From Paracoccus sp. SCSIO 75233 (lineage in GTDB: Bacteria > Pseudomonadota > Alphaproteobacteria > Rhodobacterales > Rhodobacteraceae), in assembly GCF_027912675.1 (NCBI RefSeq), contig NZ_CP115757.1:620001-684000 (forward strand): 64,000 nt of DNA, written 5' to 3'. The notes under the pieces were generated by a model. That model was given only the letters and a program-made list of their open reading frames with translations. It searched no databases and was not told the origin of the DNA. Below, piece after piece: positions 54,262-62,789 of this stretch. Position 1 is the stretch's first letter. Each line of letters starts with the position of its first letter. A program made the position numbers and the translations under genes.

Positions 54262-54513
54262 ATGGCAACAACCAGCATGACACTTGGCCCGCACTGGGAG
54301 AGCTTTATCAGATCAGAGATAGACAGCGGTCGCTATGCCTCAGCCAGTGAGGTCGTGAGGGCAGCACTGCGGCAACTCGAAGACAAGTCGAAATCCCTAG
54401 AGGCGCTGCGGGCGCATCTTGCAGAAGGTGCGGATCAGGCTGCGAAGGGCATCCATGTCGAGGATTGGAGCGTTGACGATATCCTGAGCCGTGCTGAGAA
54501 GCGGCTTGGGTAG
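54262..54513 (+). CDS. parD: type II antitoxin, ParD/CopG family
   Basis: An 83-residue ribbon-helix-helix antitoxin: TTSMTLGPHWESFIRSEIDSGRYASASEVVRAALRQLEDKSKSLEALRAHL at the N-terminus gives DNA binding, and the C-terminus (about 50-83) wraps the toxin. Start ATG 54262 after GGAGG; an in-frame ATG 54244 lies inside the operator. It overlaps parE by 8-23 bases, the usual coupling. Confidence 0.92.
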   Translation: MATTSMTLGPHWESFIRSEIDSGRYASASEVVRAALRQLEDKSKSLEALRAHLAEGADQAAKGIHVEDWSVDDILSRAEKRLG

Positions 54514-54799
54514 CTACAGGCTCACACCTCGCGCGCTTGCTGATCTTGATGCTATTGCGGAATACTCGCTGGACCGATGGGGTCGGGTGCGGACCCGGAA
54601 GTATCTAAAAGGCTTGACAGATCGTATGGCATTGCTGGCGGCATCGCCGGAGCTTGGGAAGCGCAGGGATGATGTTGCTAGGGGCTACAGGTGCTTTCCA
54701 GAGGGAAGTCATCTGATCTTCTATGTCGAGTTTGAGGGTAGCATCTCGATAATTGGTGTGCCGCATAGCTCGATGGATGTCGGTTTGCATCTGAGGTGA
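54491..54799 (+). CDS. parE: type II toxin, ParE/RelE family
   Basis: A 102-residue toxin with YRLTPRALADLDAIAEYSLDRWGRVRTRKYLKGLTDRMALLAASPELGKRRDDVARGYRCFPEGSHLIFYVEF, the ParE pattern; ParE toxins poison DNA gyrase. GTG 54491 is the longest start; TTG 54506 (MGSYRLTP) is as likely. Partner of the preceding antitoxin gene. The pair probably stabilises the island. Confidence 0.9.
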   Translation: MLRSGLGSYRLTPRALADLDAIAEYSLDRWGRVRTRKYLKGLTDRMALLAASPELGKRRDDVARGYRCFPEGSHLIFYVEFEGSISIIGVPHSSMDVGLHLR

Positions 54800-54857
54800 A
54801 TATGAGAGACTATCTTCAGTCCAGAAAGTTATCGTGGCTTTATTCTCGCCACCAATA

Positions 54858-55694
54858 TCACAGTCTTGAAACTAAGGCAGAGTAATATTGATTGCGTGGA
54901 ACGTTCAATGACTTCATATCCAATGTGCTTGAAAGCAAATTCATGAACATTTCGTATTTAACCTTCCGAGAGCCATTGATCCGCTTTGTACGATATGCAA
55001 ACCAGTGGAATATAAGCCTTGAGACAACTTTGCCGAAAAAAGTCCGCACGCCGCAAAGTGCGCGATAAGTAGCTGCTGGAAGGGCACCAGTCTGGAACGA
55101 GCCCATTTTTTTCGCCTTATCGAGCAGGGCGCTAGTTTTAACATGCGGTTCCTGATTCGCGGATGTTGAAATTATCGACATCGGTTTAAGTCGATCAAAC
55201 AACTTATCCTTATGTCCAATATACTTAAAGTCTAACGCGCAAACGCGCTTCAGCTTGTGCGATAAATTATTCCGAAACACATGGAGCTCATTCTTGATAA
55301 TTTGCCGCCTATTCGTTGTTGCAAAAAGAGACAATGCTGCCGCGAACTGAAAATCCGCGATAACATCGGACTCCCAGCTGTATCCATAGGTATAAAAAAC
55401 TTTAGGATGGTTGATTGAGATGCCGCGCATATCGTCGTAGTCGCGGTCCATCGCGACCAAGACGTGCGATATCTCTTCTGAGATAATTTTCTCAGCCAAA
55501 GGCATAACCTCTGATTTGCTGCCGTAGCTTCTACAATGAACGGATAAGCCGTTCTCTGAAAACACCCGCTGCCAAAAAACTTCGTCTAAAGATGAGCCTT
55601 CGCCGTCTACCTTCTTACCTTCGCAGTAGACAACGAAGTCTACGTTGTAGAATAGGTGTTCGTTCTCTATTCCTTGTTTGGACCTAGTGAACAT
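54858..55694 (-). CDS. ariB: PARIS-like effector, DUF4435/TOPRIM protein (AriB)
   Basis: A 278-residue protein with a TOPRIM-like N-terminal part: DFVVYCEGKK with an acidic residue at 25, a long insert, then SHVLVAMDRDYDD with the DxD pair. This is the DUF4435 pattern of AriB, the nuclease effector of the PARIS anti-phage system. The second half is helical and basic. ATG 55694 overlaps the ATPase end by 11 bases, consistent with coupling; the open frame to 55745 has no site. GC is lower than in core genes, so the pair was probably acquired. Confidence 0.75.
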   Translation of the reverse strand: MFTRSKQGIENEHLFYNVDFVVYCEGKKVDGEGSSLDEVFWQRVFSENGLSVHCRSYGSKSEVMPLAEKIISEEISHVLVAMDRDYDDMRGISINHPKVFYTYGYSWESDVIADFQFAAALSLFATTNRRQIIKNELHVFRNNLSHKLKRVCALDFKYIGHKDKLFDRLKPMSIISTSANQEPHVKTSALLDKAKKMGSFQTGALPAATYRALCGVRTFFGKVVSRLIFHWFAYRTKRINGSRKVKYEMFMNLLSSTLDMKSLNVPRNQYYSALVSRL

Positions 55695-56971
55695 CTGACA
55701 TGCACTGCTCAATTCGTATGACTCGATCTTGAAAAGCGCCAACAATATCTGGCGAATGTGTGGCCGAGATTATCTGACAGGATCCGTTGAGGCTACGGAT
55801 GTTCTCGAATAGTGAGCTCTGCCAACTTACATGCAGAGACAATTCAGGTTCATCTGAAATAAAGATTACAGCACGTTCCTCCTGAAGCAACGCTTCCCCT
55901 AACAGAATAAAAAGTTGCTTCTCACCCGACGAAAACACGTCGATGTCTACTATGTCACCAGACTCAAGATGAACTTTTGGGTTGTTCCTTGCATCGAAGT
56001 GAAGCTCTTTCCCGGAAAGTAGCGTGTTTATGATACGCTCGAACTGTATGCGAGGTTCAAAAATTGATTGCCGCTTCGATTGAAGATCTCTCCACTCGTC
56101 GATCATCTCACTTACACGCCTTGCATCTGACAGCGTGATCGCGTCCTCTAGCGTGAAAGCTCTGTCCTCTTGGAAACGTTTCTTTGCTTCATCAAGTCTG
56201 GAAAAGTGCGTGTTCACGCTCTTTGTCGCCTTTTGATTGCTTACGCCTAAGTCTCTGAGGACACCAACGACTGTAACTTTATCTTCGGGTTCCGCTACAA
56301 CTTGATTAAGTACGTCTTCACCTCTCTGATTCTGATCTAGAAGCGAAAGAAAAACATGCTCTTGGAAGTTCTTACTTTCGGCTTCGGCCTTTGATGTCAG
56401 AAGGGAGAAGTATTGCGAAAATGCTTGTGATATATCGTGTAGTTTTTGGTCAACCGAAGATTCGTAGCCCTCATCTCGACGGTTTCGACGATCGATTGCG
56501 GAACTGGATCGATTAATCGATAGCCAGTTGACTTCGACCAAGTTGGACAGAATTTTACTTAACCTTGCGCCTTCTTCCATGTATCGGGAAAATCGTGTGT
56601 ATTTGTAGTCTTTATAGATTCTCTCATCATGCGGGCCTTCCACACCATAGGACTGGCCTTTATCGCCAGACTTTTCTTTCACCGTGTAGCGTAGCTCGAA
56701 GCTGCCCATCTTTCTGTCAACAACCTTGGCTACTTCAATTACCGGCTTTCGATTGGCGCCGATGGTTTTAAGTCGGATTACAACCTTCTCAAATTGGACG
56801 GAGTAAAGAGCTGGAATGTCTGCTCTTAAGACTGCGGAGATAAGGTTGATAATCGTTGTCTTGCCGCTGCCATTTGGTCCGATAAGGAAATTTAAATCTT
56901 CACGGAACTTAAGCGATACATTTTTTTCGCCCCCAGAAGCCCTCGATTTCAACATGCTCAACGTAATTCAA
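55684..56971 (-). pseudogene. ariA: PARIS-like ATPase (AriA), N-terminal frameshift
   Basis: About 425 residues of an AAA/ABC-like ATPase: Walker A GPNGSGKTT, signature-like FSSGEKQLFILLGEALL, Walker B AVIFISDEPELSLHVSW and H-loop SATHSPDIVG. With AriB it forms the sensor/effector complex of PARIS, which responds to phage anti-restriction proteins. As given, the frame beginning near 56955 starts MLKSRASGGEKNVSLKF. Reading from TTG 56971 in another frame gives MNYVEHVEIEGFWGRK, and dropping one base in the A7 or G5 run (plus strand T7 at 56921-56927, C5 at 56930-56934) joins it to KNVSLKFREDLNFLIG. The intact form therefore has one base fewer. Confidence 0.75.
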
Positions 56972-57411
56972 TTACTTGTTCCGCTTCGGCGAATGTGGGG
57001 ATATGCTCTAGTTCTCGCTACCCTAGACCTGTGCTGGTCCCCTGAGCAAGTGAGAATCTGGGCCAAGCGGCGAGATCGCCACCGTTAAATCCTGTGGCTA
57101 ACGTTACTTCTTTGCCTATTGGCTTCCACCGTCGACCTGAGCTTTTTTGATCTTTGAACGCCCGCCACCCGCCTCGGCGCTGAGAGTATGTTGAAGGCGT
57201 AATCGAACCGAAAAATTGCGGCAGATTTTTTCGAAGGAGCATCTTCGCTGTTCCGCGCCCGCCGTATCCCCCCATACCCCCTTAGGAACAAAACCGACTC
57301 AACGCTGAAACCATCGGTTAGATGATGCTGAACACTGCACTGCCCAACTGTCGCACCGGACGGTTTGATAATACTGGACGTGGACTTATCGCAATCCAGC
57401 AGCGCATCACG

Positions 57412-57542
57412 TGTCCGCAAGAGTATACCCAAACGGACACCGATAGACGCCCCCTTACGTTTGTCCGTAAGGGTTGACATCAATCAACGGACACGCCTAT
57501 CAGCGGACATCACCTTAATGGACACTGCTGAGTGCATGTCCA
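57412..57542. repeat. array of CGGACA/TGTCCG motifs before the serine recombinase
   Basis: Seven copies in 131 bp: TGTCCG at 57412 and 57462, CGGACA at 57434, 57488 and 57504, TGGACA at 57519 and TGTCCA at 57537. Steps are 22, 28, 26, 16, 15 and 18 bases. The right ones overlap the recombinase promoter. They are candidate binding sites for the recombinase (res/crossover accessory sites or autoregulation). Confidence 0.6.
57474..57503 (+). promoter_or_regulatory. promoter of the serine recombinase gene
   Basis: A perfect -35 TTGACA (57474-57479), 18 bases to TATCAG (57498-57503). Two CGGACA motifs (57488 and 57504) lie over and just after the -10, so repressor binding here would shut it off. 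Confidence 0.5.
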
Positions 57543-57564
57543 CCCCAGCAGGATAACACAAGCG

Positions 57565-58197
57565 ATGTCCCAAACTATACTCTATGCCCGTGTCAGCACA
57601 GCAGATCAGACGATAGAGCATCAACTTACGCAAGCAGAGGCGGCAGGCTTTCGCATTGACGAAGTGATCGCAGATCACGGTGTCTCGGGTGTGACAAGCA
57701 GGCTGGCAGACCGACCAGAGGGCAGGCGACTGTTCGACAAGCTACGCACAGGCGACACTTTGGTTGTGCGTTGGGTAGACCGACTGGGCAGAGACTACCG
57801 CGACGTTACTGACTGCATAAGGCACTTCATGCGGCGCGGTGTCGTAGTGCGCACTGTCATCAACGGCATGACATTTAACGGTGCCACAACTGACCCGGTG
57901 CAGCAGGCCGTGAGAGATGCCCTTATCGCTTTCATGGCGGCAACTGCACAGGCTCAGGCAGAGGCAACAAAGGCGGCGCAGAAGGCGGGTATTGAGGCGG
58001 CGAAAGCTGAGCCACGCAAGTATCTTGGCAAGAAGCCAAGCTATGATCATGCTAAGCTGGCGCAGGTGCTGAGCATGTCGGCAGAGGGGGCCGGGACAAG
58101 CGTGATAGCAAGGGCCACTGGCCTTTCCCGGCAAACTGTCTTACGGATTAAGGGCGACCCGGCAGCGGCAGAGGCTGTCCTTGAACGCTGGGCCTAG
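57565..58197 (+). CDS. serine recombinase (resolvase/invertase family)
   Basis: A 210-residue small serine recombinase: catalytic Ser in LYARVSTADQTIEHQ (residue 11), arginine motifs in VSRLADRPEGRRLFDKL and VVRWVDRLGRDYRDVTDCIRHFMRRG, and the C-terminal HTH (AEGAGTSVIARATGLSRQTVLRIKGD). It could resolve, invert or mobilise island DNA. ATG 57565 follows AGGA. The adjacent CGGACA array suggests its own binding region. No intact partner element is evident. Confidence 0.9.
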   Translation: MSQTILYARVSTADQTIEHQLTQAEAAGFRIDEVIADHGVSGVTSRLADRPEGRRLFDKLRTGDTLVVRWVDRLGRDYRDVTDCIRHFMRRGVVVRTVINGMTFNGATTDPVQQAVRDALIAFMAATAQAQAEATKAAQKAGIEAAKAEPRKYLGKKPSYDHAKLAQVLSMSAEGAGTSVIARATGLSRQTVLRIKGDPAAAEAVLERWA

Positions 58198-59421
58198 GTG
58201 TTCCCGGCATATTGCTTTTGCCTGCATCTTAGCGCCGCAGAGCGGCCCGTACAGGCGCACTTAAGCCGGTCTATGTCCTTGCCTAGCCTGAGCCAGAGAT
58301 CGCGCTGTGAGGGGCCTTCCAGCGGCTGTGTGAGGATTCATACCGGATATGGCAGACCGGATAGGGCAGATCGGGCATGAATTGCATGGCTATCAGCATT
58401 AGGTATGCGCCTAGTGCATAGCTAGATTATCCAACCGGGGTATGTGTCTTTGTGTGTATCTATTTGCTTTTGAATGACTTTTATAAGCCGGATTGCTAAA
58501 CCCTGCGTACATAGAACAAGAAACACCGGATTGTATGTCTGCATATGTCGTATCTGTTTACCCCTGTAGGATTATCCCAGTTATACTTGGTAGTGCATAC
58601 CGGACAGATAAATACTTGGAGTATCAGCACCGAATACATACCGGATAGAAGAGACGGAATAGCTACCTTGTATAGATACCCTGTACACTTACCCTGAATA
58701 GATACACCTGAGTATATATACAGTTAGAACAAACTGATTGCATACAGTAATAGAGCACTACGTAGACAGACTGAGTGCAAGGCTGAGTGAATACCAGAGT
58801 ATCAATACTGAATAGATACCCTGAATATAGACACTAAGTATATATAACTGAGTATATAGACAGATAAGTAATATCTGAGTAATGATTCCGGATCATCACT
58901 GGGTATATACTGTGCAAGTAAATTACAGGAAGATACTGAATAGAATGCTAACAGTTACTATTAATAGTAGGCCTGGGGTATATTAACTGAATGCTAAGAC
59001 TAGACATATTATTAGTAGTTACTAATTGTGCAATATCTATAGATACACTGTAGTCGAGTATCAGATATCAATACTGTAGATCATACCCACTATATACTAT
59101 TGGCCTAATAGTCTAACTATCTTGCTAAGTGTTTAGCTTAGTAGTTGATGGTAAGTCCATACGGGTATCTATACCTGATAATCACAGTATATATGCTCAG
59201 TAATCTTCCACTAAGTGTAATGCAGTGATTGTTTATTCTGTAGGCATCAACTCATATGCATAATGTAGGAACTCTTGATGCAGTATATTAATTGCTATTG
59301 GCATATTAAGTTCATACCAACAGGCTCCAATGCTACCATGCACTGATAGGTTATCAGGCCGGGACTATACTACCGGATAAGGTAGATAACAGCGCAGTAA
59401 AGCCCGGTTCTCGAATGACGG
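58198..59421. other. 1.2 kb ORF-free AT-rich block with short degenerate repeats
   Basis: No open frame of note in six frames. From about 58,480 it is AT-rich; 58801-58860 has 16 G/C in 60. Repeated words: CTGAATA or CTGAGTA seven times between 58694 and 58942, CTGAATAGATAC twice (58694, 58808), CTGAGTATATA twice (58708, 58848), and ACCGGATA four times (58342, 58356, 58640, 59372). Stop codons fill all frames. Nothing known to me matches; see findings. Confidence 0.6.
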
Positions 59422-61047
59422 CTAGAAGTCGAACCTATTGATAGCTTTCCTGAGCTGTTCCATCTTGAAGCCGTGGACATAGGTGCCGAAGGTCACACCG
59501 ACTTGCCCATGCCCCAAGATAGCACTGATCTGTGGAGCGGGAACATCAGCCTGAGCGAACACTGTCGCCATTGTATGGCGCAAGCTGTGAAACACATGGC
59601 CGGTATCACCCAGTCCTAGCTGGGGCAAAAGCCATTCGTTGAACCAGCGTCCGGGGTTCCGGCCAAAGCCGTTCTTCGTACAGTAGGGCAGATCAGGGAA
59701 CAGCCGCGTAGATCGCCCTTTACGGCGTTCCTCCACGAAGTCCGCGAAGCCGAGCGCCAGCAGGCGTTCGTGAACCGGCACGAGCCGCGCAGACGAGTGG
59801 TTTTTGAGGCTCTTATGCTCGCCACCTTCTTTCGTCACATTGATGGCGTAGCCTGCGCTGTCTTGCTGCACATCCGCAAGGTCAAGCTGAGCGATCTCAT
59901 TCAGCCGCATGCCTGTGAACATGCCGATAAGCGCGATCCACTTGTGGTCAGGTTTAATACGGGCTTTTTCGTCAGTGATATGCCGGAGCATTGTTTGAAG
60001 CTGTGCAGAAGTGAAGGCCGGTCGTTCATCATCTTTTTTATTCTTGGAGAGCTTGACGCGCATTCCCTCAAAGATGTTCGAGTCTGCATGTCCGTTTGAC
60101 ACAGCCCAACTAAAGAAGCTCTGCAAGTTGCCGTTATAAACGTTCAGTGTTCGTGCTGCGATTGGCTCTAAACCCGGTATGTCGAGTATCTCGTGTATTG
60201 ACTTGCCCTTGGTTGCCGCCAGCTTATTCCGGTTCTTGGGCATCTTCATGAGCACTCTTTTGACTTCCTGCGCATCTGCCTTGGTCATGGCAGCAATAGG
60301 CTTCTTGTCTGTGATCTCGCTCAGCAGTTCCAGTGCTTCACGCTTGGACGCCATTGTCTTCGCCGCAAGTTGTTCTGAATGGTTTAGCTCATTGAAGTAG
60401 AGTTCAACTGTATCGTCAAAGTCAGGCAGATCAGTTGCTTGTTCCGGCTCACCTGCTTTTTTTGCAGGTTCGGGCAGCGGGTCCGGTTCAAGCTCAAGAT
60501 TGTCCAACGTCGCGAGATGTTCAAACGCCTTGACGGCATAAGCCCGGTAGCCCTTCTGCAACTCACGCACCAGCCACTCGCGGCTCTCTGCGGTCAGGCG
60601 TTCCTCAGAGATGCCCCGAAAGCCGCAGAAATGGCTTATGAGGGCATCCTTTCCACCCTGTTGAAAGCTCAACCAATTTTCAAAGTCTTCCTCAGCTATG
60701 CCCAGTGTGTTTGTCAGACCATCATATTCGGCCCCTGTAGGCGGGCCATTCTCGGCGACCTTGCCTCTGAACCGTTCCAGCGAGTCATTGATTGCCTCGC
60801 GCACAAGCTGTCTGACTTCATCGTATCGCATGGCGGTAGCTGTTGCCGAAGCCACGGCGGATTGTCCAGTCACAACAAGCCGCTGCGACAAGCGCCTAGC
60901 TGTGTCAGGGCTTCTGGTGCGCAGGGACAGCCGTACATGCGTGCGCTTACGCTCTGGATGCAGACGATTCGGGATCGGCCAGCGGAAGTAATACACCCCG
61001 TGACGGGAACGGCTCAGATAGGCGGCAAGACGCATCCTGTGGCTCAC
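59422..61047 (-). CDS. tyrosine-type site-specific integrase
   Basis: A 541-residue phage/island integrase. The N-terminal part (SRHGVYYFRWPIPNRLHPERKRTHVRLSLRTRSPDTARRLSQRL) is the DUF6538-like arm-binding type. The catalytic domain (about 345-541) has the first Arg in FTGMRLNEIAQLDL, the Lys, HSLRH with His and second Arg, and the nucleophile Tyr in GTYVHG. All are present, so it should be functional. Start GTG 61047 (or ATG 61035). It faces away from tRNA-Tyr, whose 3' end lies 53 bases upstream. Confidence 0.95.
   Translation of the reverse strand: MSHRMRLAAYLSRSRHGVYYFRWPIPNRLHPERKRTHVRLSLRTRSPDTARRLSQRLVVTGQSAVASATATAMRYDEVRQLVREAINDSLERFRGKVAENGPPTGAEYDGLTNTLGIAEEDFENWLSFQQGGKDALISHFCGFRGISEERLTAESREWLVRELQKGYRAYAVKAFEHLATLDNLELEPDPLPEPAKKAGEPEQATDLPDFDDTVELYFNELNHSEQLAAKTMASKREALELLSEITDKKPIAAMTKADAQEVKRVLMKMPKNRNKLAATKGKSIHEILDIPGLEPIAARTLNVYNGNLQSFFSWAVSNGHADSNIFEGMRVKLSKNKKDDERPAFTSAQLQTMLRHITDEKARIKPDHKWIALIGMFTGMRLNEIAQLDLADVQQDSAGYAINVTKEGGEHKSLKNHSSARLVPVHERLLALGFADFVEERRKGRSTRLFPDLPYCTKNGFGRNPGRWFNEWLLPQLGLGDTGHVFHSLRHTMATVFAQADVPAPQISAILGHGQVGVTFGTYVHGFKMEQLRKAINRFDF
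60945..60981. repeat. right copy of the 36/37-bp integrase fragment
   Basis: Part of the integrase coding sequence that is found again at 54062-54097, with one base fewer there. Same orientation, 6.9 kb apart. Confidence 0.7.
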
Positions 61048-61099
61048 TCATGTGGCGCACCGGCGGCAAATCTGTTCAGGATGCTGTTTTTGCTGGAGA

Positions 61100-61183
61100 T
61101 GGTGGGCGACCCTGGAATCGAACCAGGCATGGGTCTCCCCGGCGGAGTTACAGTCCGCTGCCGCACCTTGCAGCACGTCGCCC
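61100..61183 (-). tRNA. tRNA-Tyr (anticodon GTA)
   Basis: Eighty-four bases on the minus strand form a class II cloverleaf: acceptor GGGCGAC with GTCGCCC, D arm GCTGCAAGGTGCGGCAGC, anticodon stem CGGA/TCCG around CTGTAAC (anticodon GTA), a long variable arm and an encoded CCA. The 3' end is toward the integrase gene, the typical arrangement for an island target. Confidence 0.93.
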
Positions 61184-61315
61184 GCCGAGCCATTCGGCGT
61201 GGGAGGGGAATAATTGTGGTGACGCGGGGCGTCAAGCCGAATTTGGGCATAATTTCATGCGGGGTTGCCAGCGGGGCCGGGGATGGCGCAGAAGGGCCGG
61301 CGAAAGGAACATTTG

Positions 61316-62116
61316 ATGAGCGAGCGCAAGAACCGGAAGCCCGACTGGGTCATCGCCAAGGAACGTGCGAAAAAGGCCTCGGCGGCGGAGACGATCTGGC
61401 TGTTCGGGTTGCATGCGGTGCGCGATGCGCTGTCCAACCCGGCGCGTGAGAAGCTGCGGCTTGTGGTCACGCAGAACGCGCTTGACCGGCTGGGCGGGAC
61501 CGGCGGGCTGGAGCCGGAGATCACCGATGCACGGGTTTTCGACCGCGTCGTGGGGCTGCCGCCCGACAGCGTGCATCAGGGCTGCGCGCTGGAGGTCAGG
61601 CCGCTTGCTTGGGGTGGTCTGGAAGAGGTCGCCGTCTCGGGCCGGGGGCAACCGATGGTTGTCGCTCTGGACCGGGTGACGGATCCGCATAATGTCGGCG
61701 CCATCCTGCGATCGGCCGAGGTGTTCGGTGCGCGCGCAGTCATTGCGCCCGCCCGTCATACGGCGCCCGAGACCGGGGCGCTTGCCAAGACCGCATCCGG
61801 CGCGCTGGAGCGTCAGCCCTATCTCAGGATCGGCAATCTGGCCGATGCGCTGATCGCGCTCAAGGATCTGGGCTACGTCGTCATCGGCCTCGCCGGTGAG
61901 GCGGAGGCGGATCTGGAGCATGTGCTGGATGAGGTCGGCGGGCGTCCGGTTTGCCTCGTTCTGGGGGCGGAAGGGCCGGGCCTGCGGGAGAAGACCCGCG
62001 AAACCTGTGACCATCTTGCCAAAATCCCGTTCTCAGGGCCGTTCGGTTCGCTGAATGTGTCGAATGCCGCCGCGATTTCGCTTTATGCTGCCGCACGACG
62101 TTTCACATCACCTTGA
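61316..62116 (+). CDS. rlmB: 23S rRNA (guanosine-2'-O)-methyltransferase RlmB-type
   Basis: A 266-residue SPOUT (TrmH-family) methyltransferase: N-terminal substrate-binding part (ETIWLFGLHAVRDALSNPAREKLRLVV), then VVALDRVTDPHNVGAILRSAEVFGARAVI, VLGAEGPGLREKTRETCDHLAKIPFSGPFGSLNVSNAAAISLYAAAR with the knot. It methylates G2251 in 23S rRNA or a tRNA/rRNA relative. ATG 61316 has AAGGAA before it; the frame is open from 61265. Confidence 0.92.
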   Translation: MSERKNRKPDWVIAKERAKKASAAETIWLFGLHAVRDALSNPAREKLRLVVTQNALDRLGGTGGLEPEITDARVFDRVVGLPPDSVHQGCALEVRPLAWGGLEEVAVSGRGQPMVVALDRVTDPHNVGAILRSAEVFGARAVIAPARHTAPETGALAKTASGALERQPYLRIGNLADALIALKDLGYVVIGLAGEAEADLEHVLDEVGGRPVCLVLGAEGPGLREKTRETCDHLAKIPFSGPFGSLNVSNAAAISLYAAARRFTSP

Positions 62117-62188
62117 TGCCGCAGCCCGAATCATGGACATGTTCTGGTTGCACTGCCATGTCATGAGGACACAAGTGTTATCGGTAAG

Positions 62189-62611
62189 ATGCTGAAAATT
62201 ACCCGCCGCCTCGCTGCTTTCTCACTCCTCGTTGCTTTGCCGCTCGGTGCCTATGCGCAGAACTGGGCGCTTGGCGGCTATGATCCGGTTGCCTATCTGA
62301 CCCAGAATGCAGCCGTGCAGGGACGCGGGGATGTGGTGACGAGTTGGCGGGGCAAGGAATATCACTTCGCCAGCGAGGAAAACCGGGCCCGGTTCGAGGC
62401 CAATCCGCGCGCCTATACGCCGGGATTTGACGGGCTATGCGTCGTGGCGCTTGCCGAAGGGCGTTCGGAGCCGGGCGATCCGCGTCAATTCGTGACCATC
62501 GGGCAGCGGGTTTATCTGGTCGCAACGCCCGCCCGGAAGCAGCGTTTGCTGGAGCAACCGCGCGAACTTCTGATGAAAGCCAAGGATATGTGGCTGGAGA
62601 TCGGCGGTTGA
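62189..62611 (+). CDS. secreted YHS-domain protein
   Basis: A 140-residue protein with a signal peptide (MLKITRRLAAFSLLVALPLGAYAQ, cleavage near 24) and a YHS domain: ALGGYDPVAYLTQNAAVQGRGDVVTSWRGKEYHFASEENRARFEANPRAYTPGFDGLCVVALAEG. The YHS name motif (Tyr-His-Ser) is read as YHFAS here. Periplasmic members may bind metals or haem-containing partners, but the function is not established. Confidence 0.88.
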   Translation: MLKITRRLAAFSLLVALPLGAYAQNWALGGYDPVAYLTQNAAVQGRGDVVTSWRGKEYHFASEENRARFEANPRAYTPGFDGLCVVALAEGRSEPGDPRQFVTIGQRVYLVATPARKQRLLEQPRELLMKAKDMWLEIGG

Positions 62612-62676
62612 TCGCCGAAATGTAACGAAATCGCGACAAGGCTTGGAAACCGCGAATCGGTCCCCATATTGGATAC

Positions 62677-62765
62677 ACGGGCGCGTTGCCACGGAACGGC
62701 CGCGCCCAGATCACTGTCCCTCGTTCCGCGACTTGCGCCCGGCCTTTTTGACCGGGCGCTTTTTT
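62677..62765 (+). ncRNA. possible small RNA ending in a terminator
   Basis: Upstream, TTGGAA (62643-62648) and CATATT (62665-62670), 16 bases apart, form a promoter whose expected start is near 62677. The transcript would begin with hairpin GGGCGCG (62679-62685)/CGCGCCC (62701-62707), have a single-stranded stretch with CTGTCCCTCGTTCC, and end at GCGCCCGG (62735-62742)/CCGGGCGC (62752-62759) plus TTTTTT. Nothing in it codes for protein. A leader of the CoA-binding gene with a terminator is the alternative. Confidence 0.4.
62735..62765 (+). terminator. rho-independent terminator between the YHS and CoA-binding genes
   Basis: Perfect 8-bp stem GCGCCCGG/CCGGGCGC and six Ts. It is about 25 bases before the CoA-binding protein start, so that gene would depend on read-through or on its own promoter. 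Confidence 0.8.
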
Positions 62766-62789
62766 ATGAAGGCTGATTTGGAGGAGATG

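Larger units (their letters stand above)
56972..57564. other. 593-base region between ariA and the serine recombinase
   Basis: I find no gene. Short open frames on both strands here lack sites and family likeness. The right third (57412-57542) holds seven CGGACA-type hexamers and a promoter, described separately. The left two thirds shows nothing I can name. Confidence 0.5.
54062..61100. mobile_element. probable genomic island at tRNA-Tyr
   Basis: This 7-kb segment has lower GC than its surroundings and carries accessory functions only: toxin-antitoxin, defence pair, serine recombinase, a non-coding AT-rich block and a tyrosine integrase. The integrase gene ends its run 53 bases from the 3' end of tRNA-Tyr, the usual attachment spot. 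The left edge is defined only by the 36-bp integrase fragment. I found no copy of the tRNA 3' sequence in the window, so the true attachment repeat is not proven. Confidence 0.6.

Noticed and set aside
57085..57483. 132-codon minus-strand open frame
   Set aside because: No motif, no ribosome site, and it crosses the CGGACA array and promoter.
61100..61183. A second copy of the tRNA-Tyr 3' end as left attachment site
   Set aside because: I searched by eye near 53.9-54.3 kb and elsewhere in the window and found no matching segment.
60439..61449. 336-codon open frame opposite the integrase
   Set aside because: It is antisense to a complete integrase and passes through tRNA-Tyr.
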